From the NCBI RefSeq assembly GCF_000373625.1, contig NZ_KB891999.1:227739-291738 (forward strand): 64,000 nt of DNA, given 5' to 3'. How positions within the stretch are numbered: position 1 is the stretch's first letter; each line of letters opens with the position of its first letter. The position numbers and the translations under genes are program-made. A model generated the notes under the pieces. That model was not told where the DNA came from. It worked only from the letters and a program-made list of their open reading frames with translations, and ran no database searches. Source of the DNA: Streptomyces sp. LaPpAH-108 (GTDB lineage: Bacteria; Actinomycetota; Actinomycetes; Streptomycetales; Streptomycetaceae). Shown here piece by piece: positions 8,168 to 16,822 of this stretch.

Positions 8168-9319
8168 TCAGTCGCGGGCGGTCGTCGGGATCCGGGCGAG
8201 GACGGCCGTCGCGTGTGCCGGGTTGGTGCGGAGCCAGGCGGTCAGGTGCTCTCGGACGGCCTCGGTGACGCAGGCGCGGACGGGTGGGTTGCTCAGTCGG
8301 TTGCGGGTCGGTCCCTCGAATTCGGGCTGGTCGAGCTTGACCGATACGACCGCTGTCAGGCCCGCGCCGAGCTGGGCGGGGGTGAAGCCGGGGTCGGACG
8401 AGCTGAGCAGCTGCCGTTCCCGGGCGCAGGCGGTGAGCGCGGTCGCCAGGCCGTCTCTGAAGCCGAGTTCGTGTGTGCCGCCGCCGGTGGTCGGCAGGCT
8501 GTTGGCGTAGGTCGCGATCCGTTCGTCGTGGCGGTCACACCAGCGCAGGGCCACCTCCACGGTTCCCGCCATCTCGGGGTACTCGCGCTCGAAGCCGATG
8601 ACGTCCGGGTGGAGCGGGGCGCGCTGTTCCGCGATGTACTCCGCCGGGCCGCCGGGGAAGCGGAAGCGGATGGCCCGGGGCGCGGCGGGGTCGCGGTCGT
8701 CGGTCAAGGTGATGTCCAACTCACGGTTCAGGAAGGCCACTTCCCTGAAGCGCTCGGCCAGTGCGTCGTACGAGAATTCCAGCGTCTCGAAGATCTCGGC
8801 GTCGGGCCGGAAGGTGATCACGGTTCCGCTGTCGTCGGCCGGTCCGGTGCGGGTGGGCACCCCGAGCGGCACGCCCCGCTCGTACTCCAGCACCCAGCGG
8901 GCGCCGTCGCGCCGTACCTCTGCCGTCAGACGGCTCGACAAGGCGTTGACGACGGCCAGTCCCACGCCGAAGTGGCCGCCGGACAGCAAGCGCCGGTCGG
9001 CGGGCGTCGTCCCGCACCACAGCTCGGTCAACCGGGTCTCCACCGTAGGCCCGTCACCGTGACCGGCGTGCCCGACCGCGAGCCCCGCGCCGTCGTCGGC
9101 GACACGGACACAGCCGTCTGCGGTGAGGGCGATCCCGACACGGTCGGCGCTGCCGCCGAGGATCTCGTTCAGCGCCCGCTCGGCGACCTCGAACACGAGG
9201 CGGCGAAGACCGCGTTCACCGACCGACCCGACATACATGCCGGGCCGCTTCCGAACGGCCTCCAGACCCTCCAGAACCACGATCGCACTGGCGTCGTACG
9301 TATGGGATTCCTCGCTCAT
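8168..9319 (-). CDS. Truncated GyrB/ParE-like ATPase-transducer protein
   Basis: A 383-residue protein matching only the first half of GyrB: GHKL ATPase (about 1-215) and transducer (about 220-383). The TOPRIM and tail domains are absent. VLEGLEAVRKRPGMYVG and GGHFGVGLAVVNALSS are diagnostic. The catalytic Glu (E44, E42 in E. coli) and DDG (D75) are kept. The Mg-binding Asn of the VVDNAIDE motif is Arg48 (AERALNE), the DDGRGIP Arg and Pro are Ala, and the QTK loop reads PTRNR. ATP hydrolysis is therefore doubtful. A regulatory or gyrase-interacting role is inference. Confidence 0.8.
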   Translation of the reverse strand: MSEESHTYDASAIVVLEGLEAVRKRPGMYVGSVGERGLRRLVFEVAERALNEILGGSADRVGIALTADGCVRVADDGAGLAVGHAGHGDGPTVETRLTELWCGTTPADRRLLSGGHFGVGLAVVNALSSRLTAEVRRDGARWVLEYERGVPLGVPTRTGPADDSGTVITFRPDAEIFETLEFSYDALAERFREVAFLNRELDITLTDDRDPAAPRAIRFRFPGGPAEYIAEQRAPLHPDVIGFEREYPEMAGTVEVALRWCDRHDERIATYANSLPTTGGGTHELGFRDGLATALTACARERQLLSSSDPGFTPAQLGAGLTAVVSVKLDQPEFEGPTRNRLSNPPVRACVTEAVREHLTAWLRTNPAHATAVLARIPTTARD

Positions 9320-9549
9320 GATGCCCCCTCCGAGGGTGTCCGACAGCGCGCTCTCAACCTAGGGGATTTCGAAGAAAACACCAGGTCAGAGCCGATATAG
9401 CGAGGCTGCGGACAGACTCCTGACAGGCGATCAGGAACGGTGGGCGGGAGGAGTCCAGGCCGACGCGGTAAGGCCGCCGGTGACCCTGCGAGGGGCGCCT
9501 GCGGCGCTGTTCCGGGCGGCTCCAGAGCCACGAATTCCAAGGAATTTCC

Positions 9550-9613
9550 ACCTCGGCCCGGTGTGACCGCGCAGGGCGTCATGGATGCGCTCCACCGTGC
9601 CGTCGTCGCGCCA
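9550..9613 (-). mobile_element. Scar of an IS5-family transposase N-terminus
   Basis: On the minus strand a 21-residue frame reads WRDDGTVERIHDALRGHTG, the conserved N-terminal segment of Streptomyces IS5-type transposases. It is preceded by an in-frame stop and followed by unrelated sequence, so only a relic remains. The rest of the 9320-9705 gap shows no other gene; a palindrome at 9664 is listed separately. Confidence 0.5.
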
Positions 9614-9663
9614 TCACACCGCAACGGATGTTCCTCTCGACGCCCACCCTCCGGACCCGTTAC

Positions 9664-9676
9664 GGTACTGAGTACC
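9664..9676. promoter_or_regulatory. Candidate TetR operator GGTACTGAGTACC
   Basis: A perfect 6+1+6 palindrome, 29 bases upstream of the SDR start. The symmetric TACTGAGTA core is typical of TetR-type sites, and the downstream gene of this operon encodes a TetR protein, so autoregulation is likely. Confidence 0.55.
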
Positions 9677-9705
9677 ACATGGAACTCGATACCGAGGAGC
9701 CTGTC

Positions 9706-10650
9706 ATGGACAGCCGGACCATCGTGTTGACCGGAGTGACCCGTGGTTTCGGCCGCGAGGCCGTCGAGTTGCTGATCCGGGGACGGCCGCAGGACCACTA
9801 CGTCGTGCTGGCTCGCCGGGGCGGTGAACGCCTCGCCGCGGAACTCGCCGAGGCCACCGGCGCCTCCGGGGTCACCGGCGTGGACTGTGACCTCGCTTCG
9901 CTCGCCGAGATCAGGCGGGCGGCGGAGGAGATTGCGCGGGGGCTCGACACCGGGCACCTCCCGCCGCTCGGCGGCTATCTCGGCAACGCGGGCCTGACGG
10001 TCACGACGACCGGGGAACGCACCACGGACGGGTACGAGATGACGTTCGGAGTCAACGTACTGTCCCATTACCTGCTCGTCAGGGAGCTGCTGCCCCGGTT
10101 CACCGGCCCGGGCTGGATCGTCCTCACCACGAGCGACTGCCACTTCGGGCAGTTCCGCTACACCCTCGGCGCCACGGCGGCGCCGCGCTGGGAGGCGCCG
10201 GAACGACTGGCCACGCCGCGTACCGGTGGCGCGCGGGAGGCCGGGCGGGCGTACGCGACCAGCAAACTCGGCGTCATCCACCTGACCCACGCGCTGGCCC
10301 GCCGCCTGCCCGACAACGTCGGCGTCTACTCCTACAACCCGGCGCTCGTCGCGGGCACCGACTTCTTCCGCCACGCCCCGGGGCCCGTACGGGGCGTGCT
10401 CAACGGGTTCTTCCAGCTTCAGCGGTTCCTCGGCCGGGGCATGACGCCGCAGCAGGCGGGCGCCCGGCTCGCCGAGACGATCCTCGCCGGACCGACCGCC
10501 CGGACGGGGTCCTACCTCGATCGCGGACGCGACGTCCCGTCGTCGCCGGAGTCGTACGACGAGGCCCGCGAGGAGGAGCTGTGGCGCGAGGCGGCCCGCC
10601 TCGTCGACGCTGATCGCCGGGCGGAAGGGGCGGATATCCTGGCCGAATGA
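9706..10650 (+). CDS. SDR-family oxidoreductase (retinol/protochlorophyllide-type)
   Basis: A 314-residue protein. The cofactor motif TGVTRGFG lies near residue 10. GNAG replaces NNAG, which is common in the light-dependent protochlorophyllide reductase/retinol dehydrogenase-like SDR group. The catalytic Tyr-Lys is in YATSKLG. The start ATG 9706 has GAGGAG seven bases upstream; the ATG at 9679 is less likely. It forms a two-gene operon with the TetR gene at 10647 (ATGA overlap). The substrate is unknown. Confidence 0.82.
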   Translation: MDSRTIVLTGVTRGFGREAVELLIRGRPQDHYVVLARRGGERLAAELAEATGASGVTGVDCDLASLAEIRRAAEEIARGLDTGHLPPLGGYLGNAGLTVTTTGERTTDGYEMTFGVNVLSHYLLVRELLPRFTGPGWIVLTTSDCHFGQFRYTLGATAAPRWEAPERLATPRTGGAREAGRAYATSKLGVIHLTHALARRLPDNVGVYSYNPALVAGTDFFRHAPGPVRGVLNGFFQLQRFLGRGMTPQQAGARLAETILAGPTARTGSYLDRGRDVPSSPESYDEAREEELWREAARLVDADRRAEGADILAE

Positions 10651-11282
10651 GCGTGAACGAGTTTCCGGTGGAGTCCTTGCGGGACCGCAAACGCCGCCAG
10701 ACCCGGGAACGGATCATCGAGACGGCCTTCGCGCTCTTCAGGGAGCGCGGGTTCGATGCCGTCACCGTGGACGAGATCGCCCAGCGGGCCGAGATCGGCC
10801 GCACCACCTTCTTCCGCTACTTCGGCGACAAGCAGGAAGTCGTCTTCTCCACCGAGGACGACTTCCTGACCGCGCTCACCACGGCCATGCGCGAGGCGCC
10901 CACCGAACCGCTCCAGACTCTCGCGCGGGCACTGGCCACATCGAGGCGGCTACTACTCGCGCTCTGCACCGAGGCCGCCCGCGACCCCGGCCACTACGCG
11001 GTCTACCACCGCCTGGTCACAGAGCACCCCGAACTCGAAGACCGCCACACCCGCAAGACCCGGCTCTACGCCGACCTCCTCGAAAAACACCTCCTCGCCC
11101 ACGGCACCCCACCCCCCACCGCCACCCTCGCCGCCCAACTGACCCTCGCCTGCTACCAGACGGCATGGCGCCTGGGCGGCCACGACGCTACGGCGGTGCT
11201 TCGCGAGGCGAATGACGCCTTCGACCTCCTACTGGGCGCCACCCCGTCCGTGCAACCGGCTGACAAACCGTCGCCCAGCTGA
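10647..11282 (+). CDS. TetR-family regulator
   Basis: A 211-residue repressor. The helix-turn-helix spans about residues 15-62 (FDAVTVDEIAQRAEIGRTTFF then RYFGDKQEVVF). The C-terminal ligand-binding domain carries YAVYHRLVTEHPELEDRH. Its ATG overlaps the SDR stop as ATGA, so the two are co-translated. The GGTACTGAGTACC palindrome upstream of the operon is its probable operator. The ligand is unknown. Confidence 0.85.
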   Translation: MSVNEFPVESLRDRKRRQTRERIIETAFALFRERGFDAVTVDEIAQRAEIGRTTFFRYFGDKQEVVFSTEDDFLTALTTAMREAPTEPLQTLARALATSRRLLLALCTEAARDPGHYAVYHRLVTEHPELEDRHTRKTRLYADLLEKHLLAHGTPPPTATLAAQLTLACYQTAWRLGGHDATAVLREANDAFDLLLGATPSVQPADKPSPS

Positions 11283-11811
11283 CCGCCGCGCTCGTAGCTC
11301 TCGCTCCCTACCGAGCCCGATTGTCATGCCCCGCTGACCCCGGTCAAGGGCGCTGGTCCCCAAGAGTGTGACCGTGAGGTGGGCATCCAAGGGCTGCCCC
11401 CGGGTCAATGTGCCAGCTCACCACGGCCTGTCACAGCCTGAGCCACGCAGCGCCGCTGCCCCTTCAGGTCTCAAGAACAGTGCTCCGTCGAGTCGTTGAA
11501 GGACGCCGCTTCATCAAGCACAAGCGCTTAATCAACACCGACGCTGCGAGAGCACCGGTGTGCACCAGAGACTGGTCCCCAGGCCAACGCCACGACACCG
11601 GTCAACGAACACGGAATGATCAGCCAGGGCGGGGTCACGGTACGGACTTGCACACGCCTCCGGTGGTGCCCGCACAGCGGGGCATCCAGTAGCGAGGACA
11701 TCGGTGCTCGGCGCGCCGTCACTTCCCTGGCCTGATCCGCGCCCTCGGCCCGCCGCGCCACGCGGCGCCCTGGCTACGGTTGCCCTCGGCTTCACGGAGG
11801 TGGTGGGTGAG
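11283..11811. other. Long intergenic region with no recognised gene
   Basis: About 530 bases. Several forward frames cross it, but none has a convincing family motif. Lower GC patches (near 11500-11530) and short proline/arginine-rich frames suggest decayed sequence. No tRNA, repeat array or operator was seen. Confidence 0.4.
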
Positions 11812-13014
11812 ATGGCGGTGAGCGGTTTGGACGCCGAGGTCGCGGTGGTCGGCCTCGGAGCCTGGGGCTCCGCAGCTCTGTGGCAACTGGCGGCGCGAGG
11901 GGTGGACGTGATCGGGATCGACCGGTTCGCGCCGGGACACGCGTGGGGAGCCTCGCACGGTGGGTCGCGGATGTTCCGGATCACCTGCCTGGAGCATCCG
12001 GGCCTGGTACCGCTGGCTCGGCGCTCCGAGGAGCTGTGGCGCGACCTGGAGAAGGCGTCGGACGAGAAGCTCTTCGTGCGCTCGGGCGGACTGCTGATCG
12101 GGCCGCCGGACGGGCCGATCACCGGGGGGACACTGCGCGCGGCCGAGGCACACGGGGTTGAGGTGGAGGTGATGACCGCCGCCGAACTGGCGGACCGGTA
12201 CCCGCTCCACGCGGCGGTACCGGCGGGACACATCGGCGTCCGGGAGCCGAGCGCAGGCATCGTACGGCCTGAAGCGACAATACGGGCCGCCCTGGAACAG
12301 GCCCGTGCCGCGGGCGCACGCGTGCTGACGGGAAGCCAGGTGACCGGCCTCTCGACGGTGGGCGGCATGGTGGACGTGGCGATGTCCCCGGGCACGCTGC
12401 GTGTCCGGCGGGCCGTGGTCACCGTAGGGGCCTGGCTGCCCACCCTCGTACCCGGCCTGCCCCTGGAAACCGTCCGGATGCCGATCTGCTGGTTCCACCC
12501 CGGCGGGGGTGGCAAAAGCTTCGAACTCGATCAGTTCCCGGTGTTCATGCGGGAGATCGACGGCGGCCGGGTGTTGTGGGGCAACGGCCGCGAGAACGGA
12601 CACGACGTCAAGCTCGGTCTGGAATACGGCGGCGGCGGTTTCCGCCCCATGGACCCGGAGGACACCGACCGGTCCGTGGGAGCCGAGGACTGGTCGGAGC
12701 TCACGCAACTGCTGGCCGCGTATGTCCCCGGCCTGGACCCGGCGCCGGCGAGGGTGGCGGTCGGCATGTTCTCCCGCACCCCGGACGGCCAGTTCGTGAT
12801 CGGCAGCCCGGGCGGCGATCCCGGCCTGATCGTCGCGGGCGGCTGCAACGCGCACGGGGGCAAGCACGCTCTGGGAATCGGTGAGGCGCTGGCCGATCTG
12901 GTGACAGAGGGCGAGACCAGGATGCTGCTGGATTTCACCGACGTGGACCGAGACTTCTTACCCGCCCCGGCGATTTCCGGTCACATTAGCGACCGCCGTT
13001 CTCAAATAAGTTAG
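11812..13014 (+). CDS. FAD-dependent amine oxidase (sarcosine/N-methyltryptophan oxidase family)
   Basis: A 400-residue DAO-fold flavoprotein. The N-terminal dinucleotide motif GLGAWGSAALWQLAARG is followed by the family's WGASHGGSRMFRI, as in SolA/MSOX. Late motifs are GMFSRTPDGQFVIG and GCNAHGGKHALGIGEALADL. In the MSOX group the flavin is bound by a Cys near PICWFHP, and that Cys is present. It likely oxidises a secondary amine or amino acid with O2. ATG 11812 follows a GGAGG block. A TTA codon (12958-12960) lies near its end. The stop abuts the iron box of the next gene, so it may or may not belong to cluster A. Confidence 0.8.
   Translation: MAVSGLDAEVAVVGLGAWGSAALWQLAARGVDVIGIDRFAPGHAWGASHGGSRMFRITCLEHPGLVPLARRSEELWRDLEKASDEKLFVRSGGLLIGPPDGPITGGTLRAAEAHGVEVEVMTAAELADRYPLHAAVPAGHIGVREPSAGIVRPEATIRAALEQARAAGARVLTGSQVTGLSTVGGMVDVAMSPGTLRVRRAVVTVGAWLPTLVPGLPLETVRMPICWFHPGGGGKSFELDQFPVFMREIDGGRVLWGNGRENGHDVKLGLEYGGGGFRPMDPEDTDRSVGAEDWSELTQLLAAYVPGLDPAPARVAVGMFSRTPDGQFVIGSPGGDPGLIVAGGCNAHGGKHALGIGEALADLVTEGETRMLLDFTDVDRDFLPAPAISGHISDRRSQIS
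12989..13005. promoter_or_regulatory. Operator copy 1 of the cluster A TetR site
   Basis: GCGACCGCCGTTCTCAA matches 13 of 17 positions of the copy at 16673 and shares the flanking ATTA on its left with the copy at 14963. It lies upstream of the FptX-like permease, inside the 3' end of the oxidase gene. Confidence 0.45.
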
Positions 13015-13027
13015 GCTCCCCTTACTT
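13008..13027. promoter_or_regulatory. Iron box upstream of the FptX-like permease
   Basis: AAGTTAGGCTCCCCTTACTT pairs in 7 of 10 positions as an inverted repeat and contains the TTAGGCT core of Streptomyces DmdR/IdeR sites. It matches the box at 16589 in 15 of 20 positions. It ends 17 bases before the permease ATG, so a bound repressor would block transcription in iron-replete cells. Confidence 0.55.
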
Positions 13028-13044
13028 GACTCTGGGGAGGATGG

Positions 13045-14286
13045 ATGACCAGGCGCACCCGGCTGCTGACCCTGATGGCTCTCTACGCCGGCCAATACCT
13101 GGCGATGAGCCCTCTGACAGCCCTTCCGGCGATCCTGCGGGCCGAGGGCGCACCGCTCCGAGAGGTCGGTGCCGTATCCCTCGTGAACTTCATGGTCATC
13201 GCGAAGGTGTTGTGGGCCCCACTCGTCGACCGCTACGGCCGCCGCCCTCGCGGTCACTACCGCACCTGGTTGGCCGTGACCCAACCGTCGATCGCGGCTC
13301 TGCTCCTGGCCCTCGCCGCCGTGGACGTCACCAGGGACTTCGCCCTGCTGATGACGATGGCCTGCCTCCTCGGCGCCCTGATCGGCACCCAGGACATCGC
13401 CACCGACGGCCTCGCCGTCCGCCTGATCGACCCCGACGACCGCGGGCGCGCCAACGCCGTACAGGTCGGCGCGGGCTTCGCCGGCGCAGCCGTCGGTGGC
13501 GCCGGGCTGCTCGCCGTCGTCGAAGATGCCGGATGGTCGTGGTCGGTCATCGCCCTGGCCTGCGTCTGCCTGCTACCGATGGCCGTGCTGCCCCGCATCA
13601 CCGAGACCATGGAGCCGCCGTCTCCCCGGGCGCCCGCCACCCGCCCCGGTCGGCGGGCCGTGCGGTCACTGGTGCGCCAGCCGGGGGTCGCCGTATGGGC
13701 GGGCGTCCTCGTGCCACTGGTATGGATGGGCATCATGCTGCCACAGTCGCTCATCCCGCCGCTGCTGGTGGACCGGGGCTGGCCGCTCGGCCGCATCGGA
13801 CTGCTGACCGTCCTGCTCGGTGGGGCGGCCGGGATCGCAGGCGCGTCCGTCACCGGGCGGCTGACCGCCCGACTGGGGCGCGGCCGGGTACTGCTCGCGG
13901 GCTGTGGGGTACAACTGGCCGCAACAGCAGTGCTGTTGACGGTGGCCATAGGGGCGAGAGGCGTGGTCGCGGCGGTCGCGGTCGCCGCGCTCGGCCTGGC
14001 TCGTGGTGCGCTCAATACCGTGATCTTCACGGTCTTCATGGACTTCTGCCGACCGGCCACCGCGGGTACCGACTTCACCCTCCTGTCGGCCTGGGGCTTC
14101 GCCGTCGCCGTGGCAGCGCAGTCCGCCGGGCCGCCGCTCGCCGGGGCCGTCGGCTACGGGGCCGCCGTCATGGTCGCGGGGGTGATGACCGTCGCTGCCC
14201 TGGTGTGGGCACGGGCACTGCACGGTCGTGAGGCGTCGGTTTCGCCGTCAGGGAGTGCCGAGCATGCCGTCCAGGACGCGAGGTAA
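13045..14286 (+). CDS. MFS transporter of the RhtX/FptX (siderophore permease) type
   Basis: A 413-residue, 12-helix MFS protein. The N-terminal QYLAMSPLTALPAIL segment, the early KVLWAPLVDRYGRR motif between helices 2 and 3, and the short length recall the RhtX/FptX and AmpG-like group. FptX takes up ferri-pyochelin in Pseudomonas, and the NRPS downstream is PchE-like. GGGGAGG precedes ATG 13045. The iron box just upstream supports a role in ferri-siderophore import. The 3' end overlaps the convergent TetR gene by 39 bases. Export instead of import cannot be excluded. Confidence 0.7.
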   Translation: MTRRTRLLTLMALYAGQYLAMSPLTALPAILRAEGAPLREVGAVSLVNFMVIAKVLWAPLVDRYGRRPRGHYRTWLAVTQPSIAALLLALAAVDVTRDFALLMTMACLLGALIGTQDIATDGLAVRLIDPDDRGRANAVQVGAGFAGAAVGGAGLLAVVEDAGWSWSVIALACVCLLPMAVLPRITETMEPPSPRAPATRPGRRAVRSLVRQPGVAVWAGVLVPLVWMGIMLPQSLIPPLLVDRGWPLGRIGLLTVLLGGAAGIAGASVTGRLTARLGRGRVLLAGCGVQLAATAVLLTVAIGARGVVAAVAVAALGLARGALNTVIFTVFMDFCRPATAGTDFTLLSAWGFAVAVAAQSAGPPLAGAVGYGAAVMVAGVMTVAALVWARALHGREASVSPSGSAEHAVQDAR

Positions 14287-14889
14287 AGCCCAGACCAAAT
14301 CGTCGCGGGAGGTACTCGCCGCGTGAGGGCCGGGGGCCGGCACGGTGTCCGGCTCCTCGCTCTTGTCGGCACTTTCGAGGCCGGCACCCTCGGAGTGGGT
14401 GTGACCCACCGGGTGGACGTTGAGCACGTGACCGAGCAGCAGATGCCACAACACCCGGTACACGCGGGCGAGATCGGCCCGCGATTCCTGCGCGCCCCCC
14501 GCCAGCACCCTCAGTGCGTCGAGCGCGCTCTCGGCGAAGGCCGAGGCACCGTCCGCCACATGCTCGCCCTCGGCGATGATCCGAGCCGCCCAGCGATGTT
14601 GTGACAGGTAGTCATACGCGTCGAGCCACTGACCGATGACTTGTTCGCGGACATCCGGGCACTCCTTCGGGCCCGGGAGATGGACGGCGACGTCCTCCGC
14701 GAGGAGGCGGAGCAGTTCGTCGCGGTCCTCGATGTGGCGGTAGAGGGACGCCTGTCCGGTGCCGAGGCGCTGTGCGACCCGTCGCACGGTCAGCGCGTCC
14801 AGCCCCTCATCGTCCGCAATACGCCGCGCCATGGTGACGATGCGTTCACGGGACAGGATGCGCGGTCGGCCAGGAGCACGTGCGTTCAC
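14248..14889 (-). CDS. TetR-family repressor of cluster A
   Basis: A 213-residue regulator. The helix-turn-helix lies at about residues 15-65 (LDALTVRRVAQRLGTGQASLYRH, split by a turn, then IEDRDELL), followed by an all-helical ligand domain. It is divergent from the MFS gene at 15002, with an operator-like palindrome in the gap at 14963-14979. Copies of that palindrome also precede the NRPS and the first MFS gene, so this protein probably controls the whole cluster, with the product or an intermediate as inducer. Confidence 0.8.
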   Translation of the reverse strand: MNARAPGRPRILSRERIVTMARRIADDEGLDALTVRRVAQRLGTGQASLYRHIEDRDELLRLLAEDVAVHLPGPKECPDVREQVIGQWLDAYDYLSQHRWAARIIAEGEHVADGASAFAESALDALRVLAGGAQESRADLARVYRVLWHLLLGHVLNVHPVGHTHSEGAGLESADKSEEPDTVPAPGPHAASTSRDDLVWALPRVLDGMLGTP

Positions 14890-14962
14890 AGGAGCACCCT
14901 ACCCGTCGCCCTCCCCTGCGGGACTTGTGGCCCAGGGCGAGGGATGCCTATCCTCGTAATTA

Positions 14963-14979
14963 GCGAACACTGGTCGCAA
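14963..14979. promoter_or_regulatory. Operator copy 2 in the tetR/MFS divergent gap
   Basis: GCGAACACTGGTCGCAA, with dyad arms GCGA and TCGC. It differs from the copy at 16673 at a single base. It sits between the divergent TetR and MFS genes. Confidence 0.6.
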
Positions 14980-15001
14980 ATTACGAACGCCGAGGTGCCC
15001 C

Positions 15002-16492
15002 TTGACAGCCCCCGCCGCCGCAGCCCCCGCCCGATCAGGGACGAAAGCCCTGCTGGCTCTCATCCTGGCCGTCCTGTCCTACTCGCTCGTGCAGACGATG
15101 CTGGTGCCCACGCTGGGCATCCTGCAGACCGAGCTCGACACGAGTGCCGCGGGCGCCTCCTGGGCAGTGCTCAGTTCCACACTGCTGGCGAGTGCGGTCT
15201 TCACCCCGCTCATCAGCCGGCTCGGCGACAGTCACGGCAAGCGGCGCGTACTGCTGGCCACGCTGACGCTGCACCTGCTGGGCAACATCGGCGCGGCGGC
15301 CGCCTGGAACGTCGACTCGCTCATCGCCTTCCGCGCCGTCCAGGGCGTCAGCCTCGCGCTGCTTCCGCTGTCCCTGGGGCTGATCCGCGAGGCACTCCCC
15401 CCGCACCGGGTGGCGTTCGGACTGGGCCTCACCTCGGGTCTGGTGGGCGGCGCAGCCGGCCTCGGCCTGCTGGTCGGCGGCCTGATCGTCGACCACGCTT
15501 CATGGCGGTGGCTGTTCGTCGCGGGCGGGGCACTGGTTTTACTGGCCCTGGTCACTGTGGCGCGGTACGTGCCCGAGAGCCGCTTGAGCGCACCGGCGCG
15601 GCCAGACCTGACCGGTGCCGTTCTACTGGGCGTGGCCCTGGTCTGTGCGCTACTGGGACTGACCGAGGGGCCGTCCTGGGGCTGGTCCTCCAGCCAGGTG
15701 CTCGGGCTCTTCGTCGGCGCCGTGCTGTTCTCCGCGGTGTTCTTGCGGTGGGAGCGCTGGGTGCCGCACCCGCTGATCGACCCGACCCTGCTGCTCGGCC
15801 GCCCGATCGCGGGTGCCCACATCGGCGCCTTCCTTCTGGGCGCCACCCAGTTCGTCTTCTACGTCCTGGTACCCAAGCTCGCCGAGCTGCCGACGGGACT
15901 GCCGCCGGAAGCGGCGCGTCTCGTCGACTACGGCTTCGGGGCGTCGGTCACAGTGGCCGGCCTGATCCTCATCCCCGGGACACTCCTCGGACTGCCGGCC
16001 AGCTCGGCCGTCGGACGAGTGGAGGGCCGACTGGGCCCGCGCGCCCCGCTGATGCTCGGGCTCGCGCTGAGCACTGCGGGCGGGGCGGTCATGGCGCTGT
16101 TCCACGCCCGGGAGTGGCAGGCAATGGCGGCGTACGGCGTGATCGGCACCGGGTTCGGGTTCGCCATGGCGGCGCTGCCCAAACTGATCCACGACGCCGC
16201 CCCGCCACACGCCATAGCCACAGCCAACGGCATCAACACGGTAGCCCGGACCGTGGGCGGAGCCGTAGGCAGCCAGCTCGCCGCGGCAGTCCTGGCCTCC
16301 CACACGATCTCCGGCACCCCACTCCCCGACAACTCGGGCTTCACGCTCGCGTTCTGGATTGCCACCGCCATAGCCGCATCGGGGGCTCTCTATACCCTGA
16401 TGACCGGCAATCGTTTGACCACCGAAAAAGAAAATGGTCAGCAATCCATCAGGCCACAAAGGGAGGTCGCCGACCAGGTAATGGGGGAATGA
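15002..16492 (+). CDS. MFS exporter (drug:proton antiporter type)
   Basis: A 496-residue transporter with about 14 hydrophobic segments, DHA2-like in length. Motif A reads RLGDSHGKRRVLLAT after helix 2, and motif C-like GLVGGAAGLGLLVGGLI follows. The start is TTG 15002 with GAGGTG upstream; the next Met is well inside helix 1. A TTA codon (15539-15541) suggests bldA-dependent expression. It is divergent from the TetR gene and likely exports the cluster A product. The last 15 residues are hydrophilic and run toward the NRPS promoter region. Confidence 0.82.
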   Translation: MTAPAAAAPARSGTKALLALILAVLSYSLVQTMLVPTLGILQTELDTSAAGASWAVLSSTLLASAVFTPLISRLGDSHGKRRVLLATLTLHLLGNIGAAAAWNVDSLIAFRAVQGVSLALLPLSLGLIREALPPHRVAFGLGLTSGLVGGAAGLGLLVGGLIVDHASWRWLFVAGGALVLLALVTVARYVPESRLSAPARPDLTGAVLLGVALVCALLGLTEGPSWGWSSSQVLGLFVGAVLFSAVFLRWERWVPHPLIDPTLLLGRPIAGAHIGAFLLGATQFVFYVLVPKLAELPTGLPPEAARLVDYGFGASVTVAGLILIPGTLLGLPASSAVGRVEGRLGPRAPLMLGLALSTAGGAVMALFHAREWQAMAAYGVIGTGFGFAMAALPKLIHDAAPPHAIATANGINTVARTVGGAVGSQLAAAVLASHTISGTPLPDNSGFTLAFWIATAIAASGALYTLMTGNRLTTEKENGQQSIRPQREVADQVMGE

Positions 16493-16588
16493 AAAAATAG
16501 CCGACTGCCGGGTCCACCAACGCTACCGAGTCCGCCAGACAAGTCACCCAAAACGAAGAGATGCCTGACGGGAAGGCACTCAACAGGC

Positions 16589-16608
16589 AAGTAAGGGTAC
16601 CCTACCTT
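16589..16608. promoter_or_regulatory. Iron box upstream of the NRPS
   Basis: AAGTAAGGGTACCCTACCTT pairs in 8 of 10 positions around a perfect AGGGTACCCT core. It resembles DmdR/IdeR boxes and matches the box at 13008 in 15 of 20 positions. It lies in the 330-base gap before the NRPS. Confidence 0.55.
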
Positions 16609-16672
16609 GGCATGAGGCGAGTGTAGTGTCAACCACTCAAACGACCCTGCCAAATGGCCGAGAAATGACTCT

Positions 16673-16689
16673 GCGAACACCGGTCGCAA
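16673..16689. promoter_or_regulatory. Operator copy 3 upstream of the NRPS
   Basis: GCGAACACCGGTCGCAA is nearly identical to the site in the tetR/MFS gap (one difference). This ties NRPS expression to the TetR protein encoded at 14248. The remaining 16493-16822 sequence is relatively A-rich and holds the iron box but no gene. Confidence 0.6.
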
Positions 16690-16822
16690 TCCATCATTGA
16701 TCAACTCTTGCCAGACCCATCAGGCATGTGCTGATACTTGGGCGGCCCGGGAAAGTTTCAACCATGTCGCAATCCCGGGACATCCGAAACGCACAGGAAA
16801 ACCGTCCTGGCCTGGAGGAGTC

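Noticed and set aside
9316..10374. Minus-strand frame of 352 codons opposite the SDR gene
   Set aside because: The SDR on the + strand has complete cofactor and catalytic motifs and a good ribosome-binding site; the opposite frame has none.
14641..16500. A 619-codon forward frame over the MFS gene
   Set aside because: It starts inside the TetR antisense strand and is a frame shadow of the MFS transporter, which has all family motifs in another frame.
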